A stretch of DNA of 64,000 nucleotides from Erythrobacter aureus (GCF_003355455.1 NZ_CP031357.1:2334501-2398500), one strand, 5' to 3'. Numbered from the stretch's first letter, positions 49,558 through 59,522 are shown. A program made the numbers and translations. The notes: generated from the sequence alone by a model not told the origin.

Positions 49558-50103
49558 ATGTCCCATCGCCTTTTCATCGGTATTTGCCCCCCTTCGGCAA
49601 TCCGCGATGCGTTGATCGACCTGATGGAAGGTGTCGACGACGCGCGCTGGCAGGACGAGAACCAACTGCATCTGACACTTCGCTTCATCGGTGAAGTGGA
49701 CACTCACCGCGCCGACGATCTGGCCGAGCGGCTGCGCATGGCCATCGGGGCGGACTTCGCGCTGACAATTCGCGGGGTTGGCGTTTTCGAAAAGAAAGGC
49801 CGCGTGCACACGCTGTGGGCGGGCATCGAAAAAACGCCCGAACTGTTGCGCCTGCAACGCCGCATCGAACGGATCTGCATCGGCGCGGGTCTGGAACCCG
49901 AACACCGTAAATATCACCCTCACATCACCCTCGCACGATGCAACCTGGCAACCGGTCCTCTCGAACCGTTTCTCGCCAGGAATGCCGGGTTGCGCCTTGG
50001 CCCATGGAAGGCCGGGGCCTATATTCTGTATGAAGCTTTCCTGCGGCCCGAAGGTTCTGTTTACGAACCGGTCGTCCGCTATCCACTCGAACCAGGCCCA
50101 TGA
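49558..50103 (+). CDS. thpR: RNA 2',3'-cyclic phosphodiesterase
   Basis: 181 aa, usual 2H-phosphoesterase length. The two HxTx motifs are HLTLRF (in QLHLTLRFIGEV) and HITLAR (in YHPHITLARCNL). It opens 2',3'-cyclic phosphate ends of RNA. The stop overlaps the following lipoprotein gene by four bases (ATGA). Confidence 0.92.
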   Translation: MSHRLFIGICPPSAIRDALIDLMEGVDDARWQDENQLHLTLRFIGEVDTHRADDLAERLRMAIGADFALTIRGVGVFEKKGRVHTLWAGIEKTPELLRLQRRIERICIGAGLEPEHRKYHPHITLARCNLATGPLEPFLARNAGLRLGPWKAGAYILYEAFLRPEGSVYEPVVRYPLEPGP

Positions 50104-50729
50104 AGATCGTACCCCTGCCCCTGCTGATATTGTCCTGCGCGGCGCTTGCCGGATGCGCACCGGAACGCGCGCCGGAAAAGGAGGCCAACGCGCAGATCCT
50201 GGCCGAGGCGGTAGCCAAGCCGGAGGATTGCCTGCTGCTGGTATGGTCGAACCAGGAAGAGCGCCGGGTCGACTTCGATCGCGAGAACGATTTTGTCGAA
50301 GGCGGCGCGATTTCCTGCGCCACGGGCACCAGCGCCAGCCAATTCGACGCCGCCATCGCCGCGCTGCGCGAAGCGGCGAAGAGCGGTAACAAGGCGCGTA
50401 TTCTCGAGGAAATCGGCCTTCCGCTGCTCTATATCGATGCACAAGGCAATCGCCGCGAAATCGAGGATCGCCAAGAGGTCGAAGCGGTATTCGACGAGAT
50501 ATTCGATCCCGCAATGCTCGACTTGCTGCAACAGCTCGATCTTTCGAGGATGAGCGTTGCCAAGGACCAGGGTGCCTTTTTCGACCTCGGCGCCCTGTGG
50601 CTGGTGGTCGATCGGGATGGCGGCCGCCCGCGTCTGATGACCGTCAACCGCCAGGCGTTGGACGAAGCGATCGCGGCGGCGCGCGACCAGGCCGAACGGA
50701 ACCAGGGCCATCCCGTTCCGTTCGACTAA
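50100..50729 (+). CDS. Lipoprotein of unknown function
   Basis: 209 aa. Signal peptide with lipobox LAGC at about residue 19 (AALAGCAP), so it should be lipid-anchored. The mature part is acidic and helical with no known domain (ENDFVEGGAISCATGTSASQ contains one more Cys). It is coupled to thpR by a four-base overlap. Confidence 0.72.
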   Translation: MKIVPLPLLILSCAALAGCAPERAPEKEANAQILAEAVAKPEDCLLLVWSNQEERRVDFDRENDFVEGGAISCATGTSASQFDAAIAALREAAKSGNKARILEEIGLPLLYIDAQGNRREIEDRQEVEAVFDEIFDPAMLDLLQQLDLSRMSVAKDQGAFFDLGALWLVVDRDGGRPRLMTVNRQALDEAIAAARDQAERNQGHPVPFD

Positions 50730-50857
50730 CGTAGAAGGAGCGCCGACCGGCGACTTGTGCGGCCTTGCGCGCATGTGACGAGCGGTCCAAGCGCACACCC
50801 ATTGTCGCATTTCTGCGCCGCGCGTCCGCGCGGCATACCATTTCCGAGGGGAAAATC

Positions 50858-53101
50858 ATGAAGGCCCAGATCCTGGCCACCGTCGCATCCGCCGCACTTC
50901 TCGCGGGCTGCTCCGCCGCTTACGGAGAGGACATCGAAACCATGGCCGAAGCCAATACCGAGACAACCGCGATCCCGGCCGGAACCGGCTATTTCGCCGC
51001 CGACAGCACGCTGCCTTTCAAAACACCCGATTTTTCGCAGATTACGGAAGAGGATTATATTCCCGCCTTCGAACAGGGCATGGCTATCCAGAAGGCGGAA
51101 ATCGCTGCGATCATCGACAATCCCGCCCCGCCGACCTTCGAAAACACAATTGTCGCGCTGGAAAAATCGGGCCGCATGCTTGGCCGCGTGGCGCGCGTGT
51201 TCTTCGCGCTGACCGGATCGAACACGACCGACCGGCTTGACGACATCAATACGGAAATCAGCCCCAAGCTGACCGCGCATGGGGATTCGATCACGCTCAA
51301 TCCCGAACTCTTCGCGCGCGTGAAGGCGGTTTACGATAACCGCGCCGCGATGACGATGACGCGCGAGGACGCCAAGCTGCTCGAAGATACCTATAAGGGT
51401 ATGGTGCATGCCGGGGCGCTACTGACCGAGGCCCAGCGCGAACGGGTGAAGGCGATCAATTCGGAACTGTCGACCGTGACCACCGAATTCAGCCAGCTCG
51501 CCCGCGCGGCGATGAACGACAATCCGGTGTTCTTCGACAGTCGCGAAGATCTCGCCGGTCTGTCGGACAGCGACATCCAGGCTGCGGCCGACCTCGCCGC
51601 CGAGAACGGCCAGCCGGGCAAATTCGCCATCGCGCTGCAGAACACCACGCAGCAGCCGCTGCTGCCGAGCATGGAGAACCGTGCGGCGCGCGAAAAACTG
51701 TTCATGGCCAGCTATCACCGTGCCGACGGCCGCATGGATGTCGACACGCGCATGCTGATCGCCAAGATCGCCACGCTGCGCGCGGAAAAGGCCGCGCTGT
51801 TCGGCGAGGCCGACTGGGCAAGCTATGCCATGTGGGACCGCATGGCGGAAAAGCCTGCCACCGCGCTCGGCTTCATGGAACAGATGGTCCCCGCCCTCGC
51901 CGCGACGCAGCGCCGTGAAGCCGCGATGCTCAACGAAGCGATCGCCGCCGAGGGCGGCGATTACGAAGTGAAGCCGTGGGACTGGTACCGTTACGCCAAC
52001 AAGATCAAGGCCGAACGCTACGATCTCGATGAAGATGCGGTGATGGAATATTTCGTGCTCGACAAGGTGCTCGAGGACGGCGTGTTCCACATGGCCGGAA
52101 AGCTCTACGGCCTGACCTTCCAGCGCCGCACCGACCTGCCGGTCTACCACCCCGACGTGTGGACTTATACCGTGTTCGACCGCGACGGCAGCGAACTCGG
52201 CCTGTTCTACTTCGACCCGTTCCAGCGCTCGTCGAAACGCGGCGGAGCGTGGATGAGCAATTTCGTCGACCAGAGCCATCTGTGGGGCACCAAGCCGGTG
52301 ATCTACAACGTGCTCAACATCCCCAAGGCGCCGGAAGGCGAGGTGCAGCTCGTCAGCTTCGACTGGGTCAACACCACCTTCCACGAATTCGGCCATGCGC
52401 TGCACGGCTTCTTCGCCAACCAGAAGTATGAGAGCCTTTCCGGCACGGCGACCGCGCGCGACTTCGTCGAATATCCCAGCCAGGTCCACGAAATGTGGGC
52501 GACCTGGCCAAGCGTGCTGTCGAACTACGCCAAGCACTACAAGACCGGCGAAACCATTCCCGACGAAATGATCGCCAAGATCGAGGCGGCGGCCAAGTTC
52601 AATCAGGGTTACGATTTCGGCGAAGTCGTGGAAGCCGCCCTGCTCGACATGAAGTGGAGCGCGCTGTCGCCCGAAGAAGCCGCCGCGATCGACACGCCGG
52701 AGAAGGTCGATGCCTTCGAACGCCGCTCGCTCGAGGAACTCGGCCTCGAAATCGACCTGGTGCCACCGCGTTACCGCAGCACCTATTTCAACCACATCTT
52801 CAGCTCGCCCTCGGGCTATTCGGCCGGCTATTACAGCTATCTGTGGACCGAAATGCTGGATCGCGACAGCCGCAAGTGGTTCATCGAAAATGGCGGTCTG
52901 ACCCGGGCCAATGGCGATCATTATCGCGCCACCGTGCTCAGCCAGGGCGGCACGATGGATTACTTCAAGATGTTCGAGAACTTCGCCGGTCGCAAACCCG
53001 ACGTAACCCCGATGCTGGCCGCGCGCGGCCTGATCGCGGGCGAAGAAGCCGCCGACAGCGAAGTGTCGGATGGTGCGCTACCGGCGGAGAATGCGCAGTA
53101 A
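50858..53101 (+). CDS. M3 family metallopeptidase (Dcp-type), lipoprotein
   Basis: 747 aa. Lipobox LLAGCSAAYG at residues 12-17 makes it an envelope lipoprotein, unlike cytosolic OpdA. The M3 zinc site is TTFHEFGHALHGFF (HExxH), with ATARDFVEYPSQVHEMW downstream giving the further ligand, and SPSGYSAGYYSYLW at the substrate loop. Peptidyl-dipeptidases of this type release dipeptides from C-termini. GAGGGGAAAA precedes the ATG at 50858. Its stop touches the convergent btuD stop. Confidence 0.94.
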   Translation: MKAQILATVASAALLAGCSAAYGEDIETMAEANTETTAIPAGTGYFAADSTLPFKTPDFSQITEEDYIPAFEQGMAIQKAEIAAIIDNPAPPTFENTIVALEKSGRMLGRVARVFFALTGSNTTDRLDDINTEISPKLTAHGDSITLNPELFARVKAVYDNRAAMTMTREDAKLLEDTYKGMVHAGALLTEAQRERVKAINSELSTVTTEFSQLARAAMNDNPVFFDSREDLAGLSDSDIQAAADLAAENGQPGKFAIALQNTTQQPLLPSMENRAAREKLFMASYHRADGRMDVDTRMLIAKIATLRAEKAALFGEADWASYAMWDRMAEKPATALGFMEQMVPALAATQRREAAMLNEAIAAEGGDYEVKPWDWYRYANKIKAERYDLDEDAVMEYFVLDKVLEDGVFHMAGKLYGLTFQRRTDLPVYHPDVWTYTVFDRDGSELGLFYFDPFQRSSKRGGAWMSNFVDQSHLWGTKPVIYNVLNIPKAPEGEVQLVSFDWVNTTFHEFGHALHGFFANQKYESLSGTATARDFVEYPSQVHEMWATWPSVLSNYAKHYKTGETIPDEMIAKIEAAAKFNQGYDFGEVVEAALLDMKWSALSPEEAAAIDTPEKVDAFERRSLEELGLEIDLVPPRYRSTYFNHIFSSPSGYSAGYYSYLWTEMLDRDSRKWFIENGGLTRANGDHYRATVLSQGGTMDYFKMFENFAGRKPDVTPMLAARGLIAGEEAADSEVSDGALPAENAQ

Positions 53102-53830
53102 TCACCCAGTGACCAAAGCCCGGTGGCCCGGTTCGCCGATCCACCGGACAGGCACTTTCCAGACGCGCTCGATCGTATCGCGGTCGAGCGCGTCTTCGCA
53201 TGCGCCGTCGGCGGCGATATGCCCCTGATCCAGCACGATCGCGCGATCGGCATGGTTCATCGCGTGGGCCAGATCGTGCAGTACCAGCACCACGCCGGCG
53301 CCACGTGCCGCCGCCTTGCGCAGATGGCGCAGCAGGGCGATCTGGTGACCGATGTCGAGCGCGGCGAGCGGTTCGTCGGCAAGGATCCATTGCGGTTCCC
53401 CCGCCAGCACGCGAGCGAGCAGGACGCGCGCGGTCTCGCCTCCCGAAAGCGATTGCGCACGGCGATGTGCCAGACGTTCGATGTCGAGCGCCCGGAGCGC
53501 TGAGTCGATCGGATCGGCCAGCCGGTCGCCATGCGGCATACGTCCCAGTTCGACGATACTGCGCACCGGAACATCCCATGCAATTTCATGCGACTGCGGC
53601 AGATATCCGACACATTTCGCCCGTTCGCGGGGCGGCATGTCGCGCAAGCCCTGCCCGCCAAGGGTGATGTCCCCGGCATCGGGTTGGAGCAATCCGGCCA
53701 GCGCTTCGAGCAGGCTGGATTTGCCCGCGCCGTTGGGGCCGCAAATCGCGGTGATGCTCCCCGGTGCCAGATCGAACGAGACGCCCGAAAGGCGGCCTGC
53801 AAGTGTCAAATCGCGTGCAGCCAGTCTCAT
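53102..53830 (-). CDS. btuD: Vitamin B12 ABC transporter ATP-binding protein
   Basis: 242 aa. Walker A GPNGAGKSSL, Q-loop YLPQSHE, signature LSGGETARV, Walker B WILADEPLAALD and switch His in VLHDLAHAM. It powers uptake through the FecCD-type permease encoded just upstream, overlapping it by four bases. The order with btuC, btuF and btuB plus a cobalamin riboswitch upstream identifies the substrate as cobalamin. Last gene of the operon. Confidence 0.88.
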   Translation of the reverse strand: MRLAARDLTLAGRLSGVSFDLAPGSITAICGPNGAGKSSLLEALAGLLQPDAGDITLGGQGLRDMPPRERAKCVGYLPQSHEIAWDVPVRSIVELGRMPHGDRLADPIDSALRALDIERLAHRRAQSLSGGETARVLLARVLAGEPQWILADEPLAALDIGHQIALLRHLRKAAARGAGVVLVLHDLAHAMNHADRAIVLDQGHIAADGACEDALDRDTIERVWKVPVRWIGEPGHRALVTG

Positions 53831-54780
53831 GCCAGCCCCTTCCGCATACGCAGCAGCAAAAGCAGGAAGAAGGGCGCGCCCAGCAGACTGAGCGCAATGC
53901 CAAGCCGCAGTTCGGTTACCAGCGGCAGGACCCGCACCACACTGTCGGCGACGAGGACCAGCAAGGCGCCCGCAAGCGCGCTCGGCACGATCAGTTGCGA
54001 TGGACGCCGGTCGGTCAGCGGGCGGACGAGGTGCGGCACGATCAGTCCGACGAAGCCAATGATCCCGGCAACCGCCACGCTCGCGCCGACGGTCAGTCCG
54101 ACACCCACGATCAGCAGCCACAGCAAGAGGCGCGTATCGACGCCGAGCGACCGCGCCACCGGCTCGCCCAGCGTGAGCGCGTCGAGCGATTTCCCGCTGC
54201 GCCATAGGAGCGCTATTCCCAGCACGACCAGCGGTGCGGCGAGCCATACTTCCCGCCAGCTACGGTCGGTCAGCGCGCCGTTGAGCCACATCACGATTTC
54301 GCTCATGGCGAAGGCGTTGGGGGCCATGCTGATCGCCAGCGCGGTCAGCGCCCCGGCCAGGCTTGCCACCATCAGCCCGGCGAGCGTGAACAGGGCAATT
54401 CCGCCGGTCCTCCCCGCTATCGCCGCCAGCAACGCCATTGCCCCGCCCGCCCCGACCAGCGCGAACAACGGAAGCAGCCAGGGCGATGCGGCATAGCCGA
54501 ACCACAGCGCGGCAACCGCACCCAATGCCGCGCCCGGGGCAATGCCGAACAGGCCCGGATCGGCAAGTGGATTGCGCAGATAGCCCTGCATCGCCGCCCC
54601 GGCGGCCCCCAGCCCCGCACCGACGACGATGGCCAGCAAGGCGCGCGGCAGCCGCAATTCAGCCAGGATAATACTGGCGTTCGGGGTGCTCGCCGGATCG
54701 AGCCAGACGCGCCCCGCCAGCAGCGAAAGCGGAATGGCGAGGAGCAACAACCCCGCGAAGACGAGCGTCGCGCGGTTCAT
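53827..54780 (-). CDS. btuC: Vitamin B12 ABC transporter permease
   Basis: 317 aa FecCD-type inner-membrane permease with about ten helices. RLPRALLAIVVGAGLGAAGA and AMQGYLRNPLADPGLFGIAP are the family signature near residue 50-80; GIIGFVGLIVPHLVRPL is the second. It overlaps btuF upstream and btuD downstream, each by four bases. The start is the ATG at 54780. Confidence 0.9.
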   Translation of the reverse strand: MNRATLVFAGLLLLAIPLSLLAGRVWLDPASTPNASIILAELRLPRALLAIVVGAGLGAAGAAMQGYLRNPLADPGLFGIAPGAALGAVAALWFGYAASPWLLPLFALVGAGGAMALLAAIAGRTGGIALFTLAGLMVASLAGALTALAISMAPNAFAMSEIVMWLNGALTDRSWREVWLAAPLVVLGIALLWRSGKSLDALTLGEPVARSLGVDTRLLLWLLIVGVGLTVGASVAVAGIIGFVGLIVPHLVRPLTDRRPSQLIVPSALAGALLVLVADSVVRVLPLVTELRLGIALSLLGAPFFLLLLLRMRKGLA

Positions 54781-55592
54781 GACGCTGCTTTCCTGATTTC
54801 CGCCAGCCGCCGCGCTGCACCGATGATCGTCGGCCCTCCGCAATAGAGCAGGCCGGTATCGAAACGCTCGCGGCGCAATTGCGGCAATTGATCCAGCACG
54901 GGATGGCGCTGGCCCATTTCTCCCCCGGCGACGAGCAGAACCTGTGGAGGCGCTGCCACCACATCCTCCAGCGCAACATAATCGGCCTGAGAAAGTCCCC
55001 GCAACGGCGCCACATTGTCCAGACCGGTGCGGGCCAGAAGATCGCTCACGAGCGTTTCTTCGCCCGCCACGATCCCGCCCGGTTGCCACAGCAGGACATC
55101 GACCCGCTCGTCGTCGCGCGGGCGGGCCTCGGCAAGAGCACGTTCGATCCGCGAGACCAGCCGCTCTCCCGCATCGCGATTCCCGGCCAGTTCGGCCAGT
55201 TTGCGCACCTGCGCCTTGCTCGCCGATACGTCCCCGGCAATGCCGAGCGTCACAACTTCGATCCCTAGGTCCGCAAACGCGGCGCGGGTGGCAGGTGCGA
55301 GGAAGCTGCCCGCCACCACCATGTCGGGGTCGAGCGCGAGGACTTCCTCGACCGTCCCCCCCGTTGCCGCGAAGCGCGCCGCAATCGCCGCCTCCATCGA
55401 GCTGGAGCGCGGGTCCTTGCTGTAATGGGAAATGGCCAGCAACTGTCCGGGTTCAGCCACCTCGGCGAGGATCGCATCGGAGCACGGGTTGAGGCTCACG
55501 ATGGTCGGTCGTCCACCGTCGGCGACCCGCGCCGGACCTTCGCCCGCGCAGGCCGCGAGCAGCAAGACCAGCGCGGGCAGCAGGCGTTTCAC
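54777..55592 (-). CDS. btuF: Vitamin B12-binding protein
   Basis: 271 aa. Lipoprotein-like signal (LVLLLAACAGEGP, Cys near residue 15). The mature part is a class III solute-binding protein: PTIVSLNPCSDAILAEVAEP, LALDPDMVVAGSFLAPATR, a long linking helix and VLLWQPGGIVAG. It hands cobalamin to BtuC. The gene overlaps btuB by four bases. Confidence 0.88.
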   Translation of the reverse strand: MKRLLPALVLLLAACAGEGPARVADGGRPTIVSLNPCSDAILAEVAEPGQLLAISHYSKDPRSSSMEAAIAARFAATGGTVEEVLALDPDMVVAGSFLAPATRAAFADLGIEVVTLGIAGDVSASKAQVRKLAELAGNRDAGERLVSRIERALAEARPRDDERVDVLLWQPGGIVAGEETLVSDLLARTGLDNVAPLRGLSQADYVALEDVVAAPPQVLLVAGGEMGQRHPVLDQLPQLRRERFDTGLLYCGGPTIIGAARRLAEIRKAAS

Positions 55593-57481
55593 ATCCGCGC
55601 CCTTACCCCGACGAACGCTCCGCGGCCCGGCGAAGCATAGCCCGCAACCGTCTGGTAATCGCTGTCGAAGACGTTCTCGACCCTGCCGTATATCTCGACG
55701 GTTTCGGTCACCGGCAGGGCAGCGCGCAGGTCTAACACCTCGTATCCGTCGAGCCGGGCAAGGTTGCCCGCATCGTCGAAACTCGGCCCCACCAGCCGCA
55801 GGTCCGCGCCCAGGGTGAGCCCGAAAAGCGCTTCGTAATCGGCGAACAGCGTGCCCATATGCCGCGGACGCCGGGCGAGCCGAAGGCCGGTGGTGCGATC
55901 TTCCGTATCGACATAGCTATAGACAGCCGAGAGACGCAGCCCCCTCGCGATGTCGAAACCGGCCTCGGCTTCGATACCCTGGGCTCTTGCGCGGTCCGTG
56001 TTGTCATAGGTGCCGAAAGGCCGATCGGCGCAGATACCGCCGGTGATGCCGAAACAGGATACGAACCCGATCAGATCCTCGCCGTCTCGGCGAAAGGCGG
56101 TAAGTGCCAGGTGCGTACCTTTGCCCCTGCTGCCCTTTTCCAATCCGATATCGAGACTGGTACTTTCTTCGGGTTGCAGCTCCGTATTGCCGTAATTCGA
56201 CAGCAACTGAAACAATGTCGGGGCCTTGAACCCTTCACCCAGGCTTGCCCGCAGGCGCCAGTCGCTGCCAAAGCCGTAGGAGACATCGGCCCCGTAGCTC
56301 GCATTGCTGCCGAACAGCGAATGATCGTCTACGCGCGATCCGATATGCGCCGCGAACCGGCCCATCACGAAGCCGAGCTGAACATAGGCGCCGAAGATAT
56401 CCGCCTCGCCATCGGGGCTGAAGCTGGCCGAATAGTCGGTCCATTCCTGTTCCGCGCCGAAGGCGACGGTGACAGGCCCGATGGCGCGGTATTCGCCGCG
56501 CAGGCTGAGCCTTTCGGAGCGACCATCGGAGGCGAAAGTGGTCGCGCCGTCGGCATCGAGATTGTCGCGCTCGGTATCCGACAGACCGTAGGAGCCCCTC
56601 AGCGTGAGATCGTTGCCGTAATAGGCGAAACCCACATCGCCCCAGAGGCGGCGCGTTTCCTGCGTGTCGAGCGTGTCGGAAAACGCGAAGGTCGGCGGCG
56701 GGAAACCATCGAGATCGAGATCGCCCTCGCTCCAATTGGCATGGGCGAAGACTTCGAGATTGCTGGCCAGATCGACGAAGACCTGTCCGCCCAGGGCAAG
56801 CTGTTCGAAGCCGTCGCGCTCCGTACCCGATGCAGCGGTCGAAAAACCATCGGTGCGATACCACGATCCGGTCAGACCAGCGTAATATCCATCACCGCCG
56901 ATCCCGCCTGCCGCGCTGGTGAACAGCGTGTCGCGCGAGCCATATTCCGCATTGCCCAGGAAGCCGGTCTCGCCCCGCGTGGAGATATCGACAACCCCGC
57001 CAATGGCATCCGATCCCCAGATCGTGCTGTTGGACCCGCGCAGAATATCGAATTTGCCCGCTGTGCCGAGCAGGAGATTGCCGAAATCGAATCCGCCGCC
57101 GGGCGCGGCCGGATCGGCCACCCGGACGCCATCGACCAGTACCAGGACCTGCTGCGAATTCGCCCCGCGCAAATTGACCCCGGTAAAACCGCCATTTCCG
57201 CCATTGCGGCTGAACGATAGCCCAGGCGTGCGGCGCAAGACGCGGGTGGCATCGGCCCCCTGAACACTATCGATCTCTTCGCGGTCGATAATCGTCACGG
57301 CCTGCCCGGTATTGGCGATAGCGGTGCCCAGGCCGTTGGCGGTTACAGTAATCGTGGGCCGGACGGAATCCGCAAGGACGACGTCGGATTGGTGGACGGC
57401 ACCGTCTTGCGCCTGAGCGGCCACGGAAATCGAGGAAACAGTCAAGAAAAAGAAGAATTTACGCACAAGAACTCCCATCAT
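55589..57481 (-). CDS. btuB: TonB-dependent cobalamin receptor
   Basis: 630 aa from 57481. Signal peptide ends near AAQAQDG. The plug domain has TITVTANGLG, RVLRRTPGLSFSRNGGNGGF and LVLVDGVRVADPAAPGGGFD, and the rest is a 22-strand barrel ending in the aromatic-poor VGVRARM. It imports cobalamin across the outer membrane. Two tandem ATGs (57481 and 57478) are possible starts. A cobalamin riboswitch lies directly upstream on the same strand. Confidence 0.92.
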   Translation of the reverse strand: MMGVLVRKFFFFLTVSSISVAAQAQDGAVHQSDVVLADSVRPTITVTANGLGTAIANTGQAVTIIDREEIDSVQGADATRVLRRTPGLSFSRNGGNGGFTGVNLRGANSQQVLVLVDGVRVADPAAPGGGFDFGNLLLGTAGKFDILRGSNSTIWGSDAIGGVVDISTRGETGFLGNAEYGSRDTLFTSAAGGIGGDGYYAGLTGSWYRTDGFSTAASGTERDGFEQLALGGQVFVDLASNLEVFAHANWSEGDLDLDGFPPPTFAFSDTLDTQETRRLWGDVGFAYYGNDLTLRGSYGLSDTERDNLDADGATTFASDGRSERLSLRGEYRAIGPVTVAFGAEQEWTDYSASFSPDGEADIFGAYVQLGFVMGRFAAHIGSRVDDHSLFGSNASYGADVSYGFGSDWRLRASLGEGFKAPTLFQLLSNYGNTELQPEESTSLDIGLEKGSRGKGTHLALTAFRRDGEDLIGFVSCFGITGGICADRPFGTYDNTDRARAQGIEAEAGFDIARGLRLSAVYSYVDTEDRTTGLRLARRPRHMGTLFADYEALFGLTLGADLRLVGPSFDDAGNLARLDGYEVLDLRAALPVTETVEIYGRVENVFDSDYQTVAGYASPGRGAFVGVRARM

Positions 57482-57564
57482 AGACGAAGTGCCGTCCATG
57501 ACGGGAAAGGGCGGAATTGCGCCTTTCCGCGTTTGCCACCGGTACACCCCGCCCGTGGCCGAAC

Positions 57565-57790
57565 GACGGTCAAGGGCAGGTCTCCTGGCTCCCGGATCGA
57601 CACTCTCCCGCCGCCTTCCCGCCCTTCGACTAGCTCAGGACAGTGGCATATGGCGGGATCGCTCCCCGGTCACAGTTGCGGGGGCAGCGAAGGATTTCCC
57701 GTTCCGCCTTACGGCGGCCTTGGGTCACCTTCTTCCCTCTTCGGGCCTGTGCAAACAGGCCAACCCGTGACTCGGCGGCCCGATTAGCCT
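57565..57790 (-). ncRNA. Cobalamin riboswitch of the btu operon
   Basis: On the minus strand the conserved blocks appear in order: AGAGGGAAGAAGGTGACC, GCTGCCCCCGCAACTGTGA (about 57667-57690), GCCACTG (57641-57647) and GGAGCCAGGAGACCTGCC (57574-57591). This is the adenosylcobalamin aptamer pattern. A short CCTTCGACTAGCTCAGGAC repeat sits in its variable part. It should shut off btuB when cobalamin is plentiful. Confidence 0.92.
57620..57642. repeat. Short repeat within the riboswitch variable loop
   Basis: CCCTTCGACTAGCTCAGGAC, the common sphingomonad CCTTCGAC...CTCAGGAC palindrome, placed between the GCCACTG and GGGAAGG segments of the riboswitch. Confidence 0.55.
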
Positions 57791-57958
57791 GCGATTTTGC
57801 ATTGCACAAGATCGGTCTTCGTTAAGCATTGCGGTGCTAAGGTGCCGAACAACCCGCATGTATCGCCAGGCCCGAAGCCGGGGGCGATGGTCCCAAACCG
57901 GGATGGACCGCACGCGAAACTGTTGAATCGGCTGCAATTAGGCTATGTTACGGGGCTG

Positions 57959-59059
57959 ATGAAAGGAAACGCTTTGACCGCACGCGAAAGGGAGGCCGGA
58001 TCGGCAAGGCGCGCCAGCCGCGCGCCGTCCTCTCGCGTGTCTCGCCTCACCGAAAAGCGCCGCAAGCGGCACCAATTGCTGGCACGCGGCGGTATTCTGG
58101 CAGCGGCCATCGCCCTGCCCACAGTGGCCGCACAGGGTCAGTGGTCGGACTTCAAGCAGGCTCTGGGATTGGCCGAAGAACGTGTCGCGCTTACCCCGAT
58201 GCCGTTCGAGACGGCGGGAGAAAGCTTCCCCGGATCCGCTTTCTACTATCTCGAGGATGCGCCGCGCCTCGCCACCGATCTTTCCGATCTGCGGGAGGCG
58301 GAGGGGCAACTCGAAACCGTCGAGTTCGCGGACAGTCACGGTGCGGGGGCGGCCGCGCAGGCCTTCCGCCAGGCCGGCAGCGGTCTCGACAAGGCCCGCG
58401 CGCTGCAATGCCTATCGATGGCGGTCTATTACGAAGCGGCAAGCGAGAGTTTCGGGGGCCAGCAGGCAGTGGCACAAGTGGTGCTCAACCGGGTTGCCCA
58501 TCCGGCCTATCCAGCCAGCATATGCGGCGTGGTATTTCAGGGGTCGGAGCGGACGACCGGGTGCCAGTTCAGCTTTACCTGCGACGGATCGCTGCAGCGC
58601 AAGCCTTCGCGCAGAGCCTGGGCGGTGGCGCAATCGATCGCGCTGGGTGCGCTGGCGGGCGAGGTCTACAAACCTGTGGGGCTCGCGACCCATTACCACA
58701 CCGATTATGTAAACCCCTATTGGGCGGCCAGCCTCGATTTCATCGGCGCGATCGGCACCCACCGCTTCTATCGCTGGAAAGGCGGCGCGGGAACGGCGGG
58801 TGCCTTTACCGACACCTATGCCGGCAGCGAACCGCTGGCCGCGCCCAATGTGCGGCGCGCGCAGGCCGAAGTGCCCGGCCCGGTTCGCCCCTCCCCGCCC
58901 TCGAACGCCGCAATCGCCCTCGATGCGCGGCCCGCCGCCACACCCGTAGGCGCGGCTACCACGCCTTCGGAGCACGAGGATACGCTGCCGCAATCGGGGC
59001 GCGTGCGCGATGAATACGCCAATTCGGGCAAATGGATCGCCGAACCCGGCAAGAAATGA
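57959..59059 (+). CDS. Cell-wall hydrolase, SleB type
   Basis: 366 aa. A basic N-terminus leads to a membrane segment (ARGGILAAAIALPTVAAQGQ). The hydrolase-2 domain covers about residues 155-280: MAVYYEAASESFGGQQAVAQ (catalytic Glu), VVLNRVAHPAYPASICGVVF and FSFTCDGS, then HYHTDYVNPYWA. The C-terminal 90 residues are Pro/Ala-rich and probably disordered. It acts on peptidoglycan. Start taken at 57959; later starts are possible. Confidence 0.85.
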   Translation: MKGNALTAREREAGSARRASRAPSSRVSRLTEKRRKRHQLLARGGILAAAIALPTVAAQGQWSDFKQALGLAEERVALTPMPFETAGESFPGSAFYYLEDAPRLATDLSDLREAEGQLETVEFADSHGAGAAAQAFRQAGSGLDKARALQCLSMAVYYEAASESFGGQQAVAQVVLNRVAHPAYPASICGVVFQGSERTTGCQFSFTCDGSLQRKPSRRAWAVAQSIALGALAGEVYKPVGLATHYHTDYVNPYWAASLDFIGAIGTHRFYRWKGGAGTAGAFTDTYAGSEPLAAPNVRRAQAEVPGPVRPSPPSNAAIALDARPAATPVGAATTPSEHEDTLPQSGRVRDEYANSGKWIAEPGKK

Positions 59060-59180
59060 CATTCTGCGGGGGGAGGGTGAACGGCGTTTACACTCGGACA
59101 ACCATGTCGCGGAACCGATGCTTAGTGTCGACCAGCTAGGGCACTGCAGTCAGCCCAGTCGCTTCACGAGGTCAGAGGCA

Positions 59181-59522
59181 ATGCCCCTACATTTCGCCGC
59201 CGCCCGTTCCACCGCACACTCGCCGATTGCCCGCGCGCTGGCCAAAAAGGCGCATGCACGCGCTGCCAACGACAATGGCGACATCGCCCATATCCTGGCG
59301 CGCAAATCGAACTTCGACCATATGATGCGAGCCGCGCTACGGCATTTCGCCGAACACGGGCTGGGAGCGGCCGAGGCTGCGCGCCAGCAGGCGGAACAGG
59401 CGTATTCCGACGGCGACCGCGAAGCCTATGACTGGTGGCTGGGCGTATGCCGCACACTCGACCGGCGGCTAGCCAGGCAATTGGAAGATAGGATCGCGAT
59501 CGAGACCCTGCTGGCGCGCTGA
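59181..59522 (+). CDS. Conserved small sphingomonad protein
   Basis: 113 aa soluble protein with a basic N-terminus (AKKAHARAANDNGDIAHIL) and a helical body (MMRAALRHFAEHG, YDWWLGVCRTLDRRLARQL). No domain of known function. The start at 59181 is chosen over the longer ORF because of a GAGG site. Typical size and layout for sphingomonad hypotheticals. Confidence 0.65.
   Translation: MPLHFAAARSTAHSPIARALAKKAHARAANDNGDIAHILARKSNFDHMMRAALRHFAEHGLGAAEAARQQAEQAYSDGDREAYDWWLGVCRTLDRRLARQLEDRIAIETLLAR

Noticed and set aside
59262..59280. AANDN-coding stretch resembling a tmRNA tag
   Set aside because: It lies inside a well-formed small ORF, and no tag ending or tRNA-like part follows.
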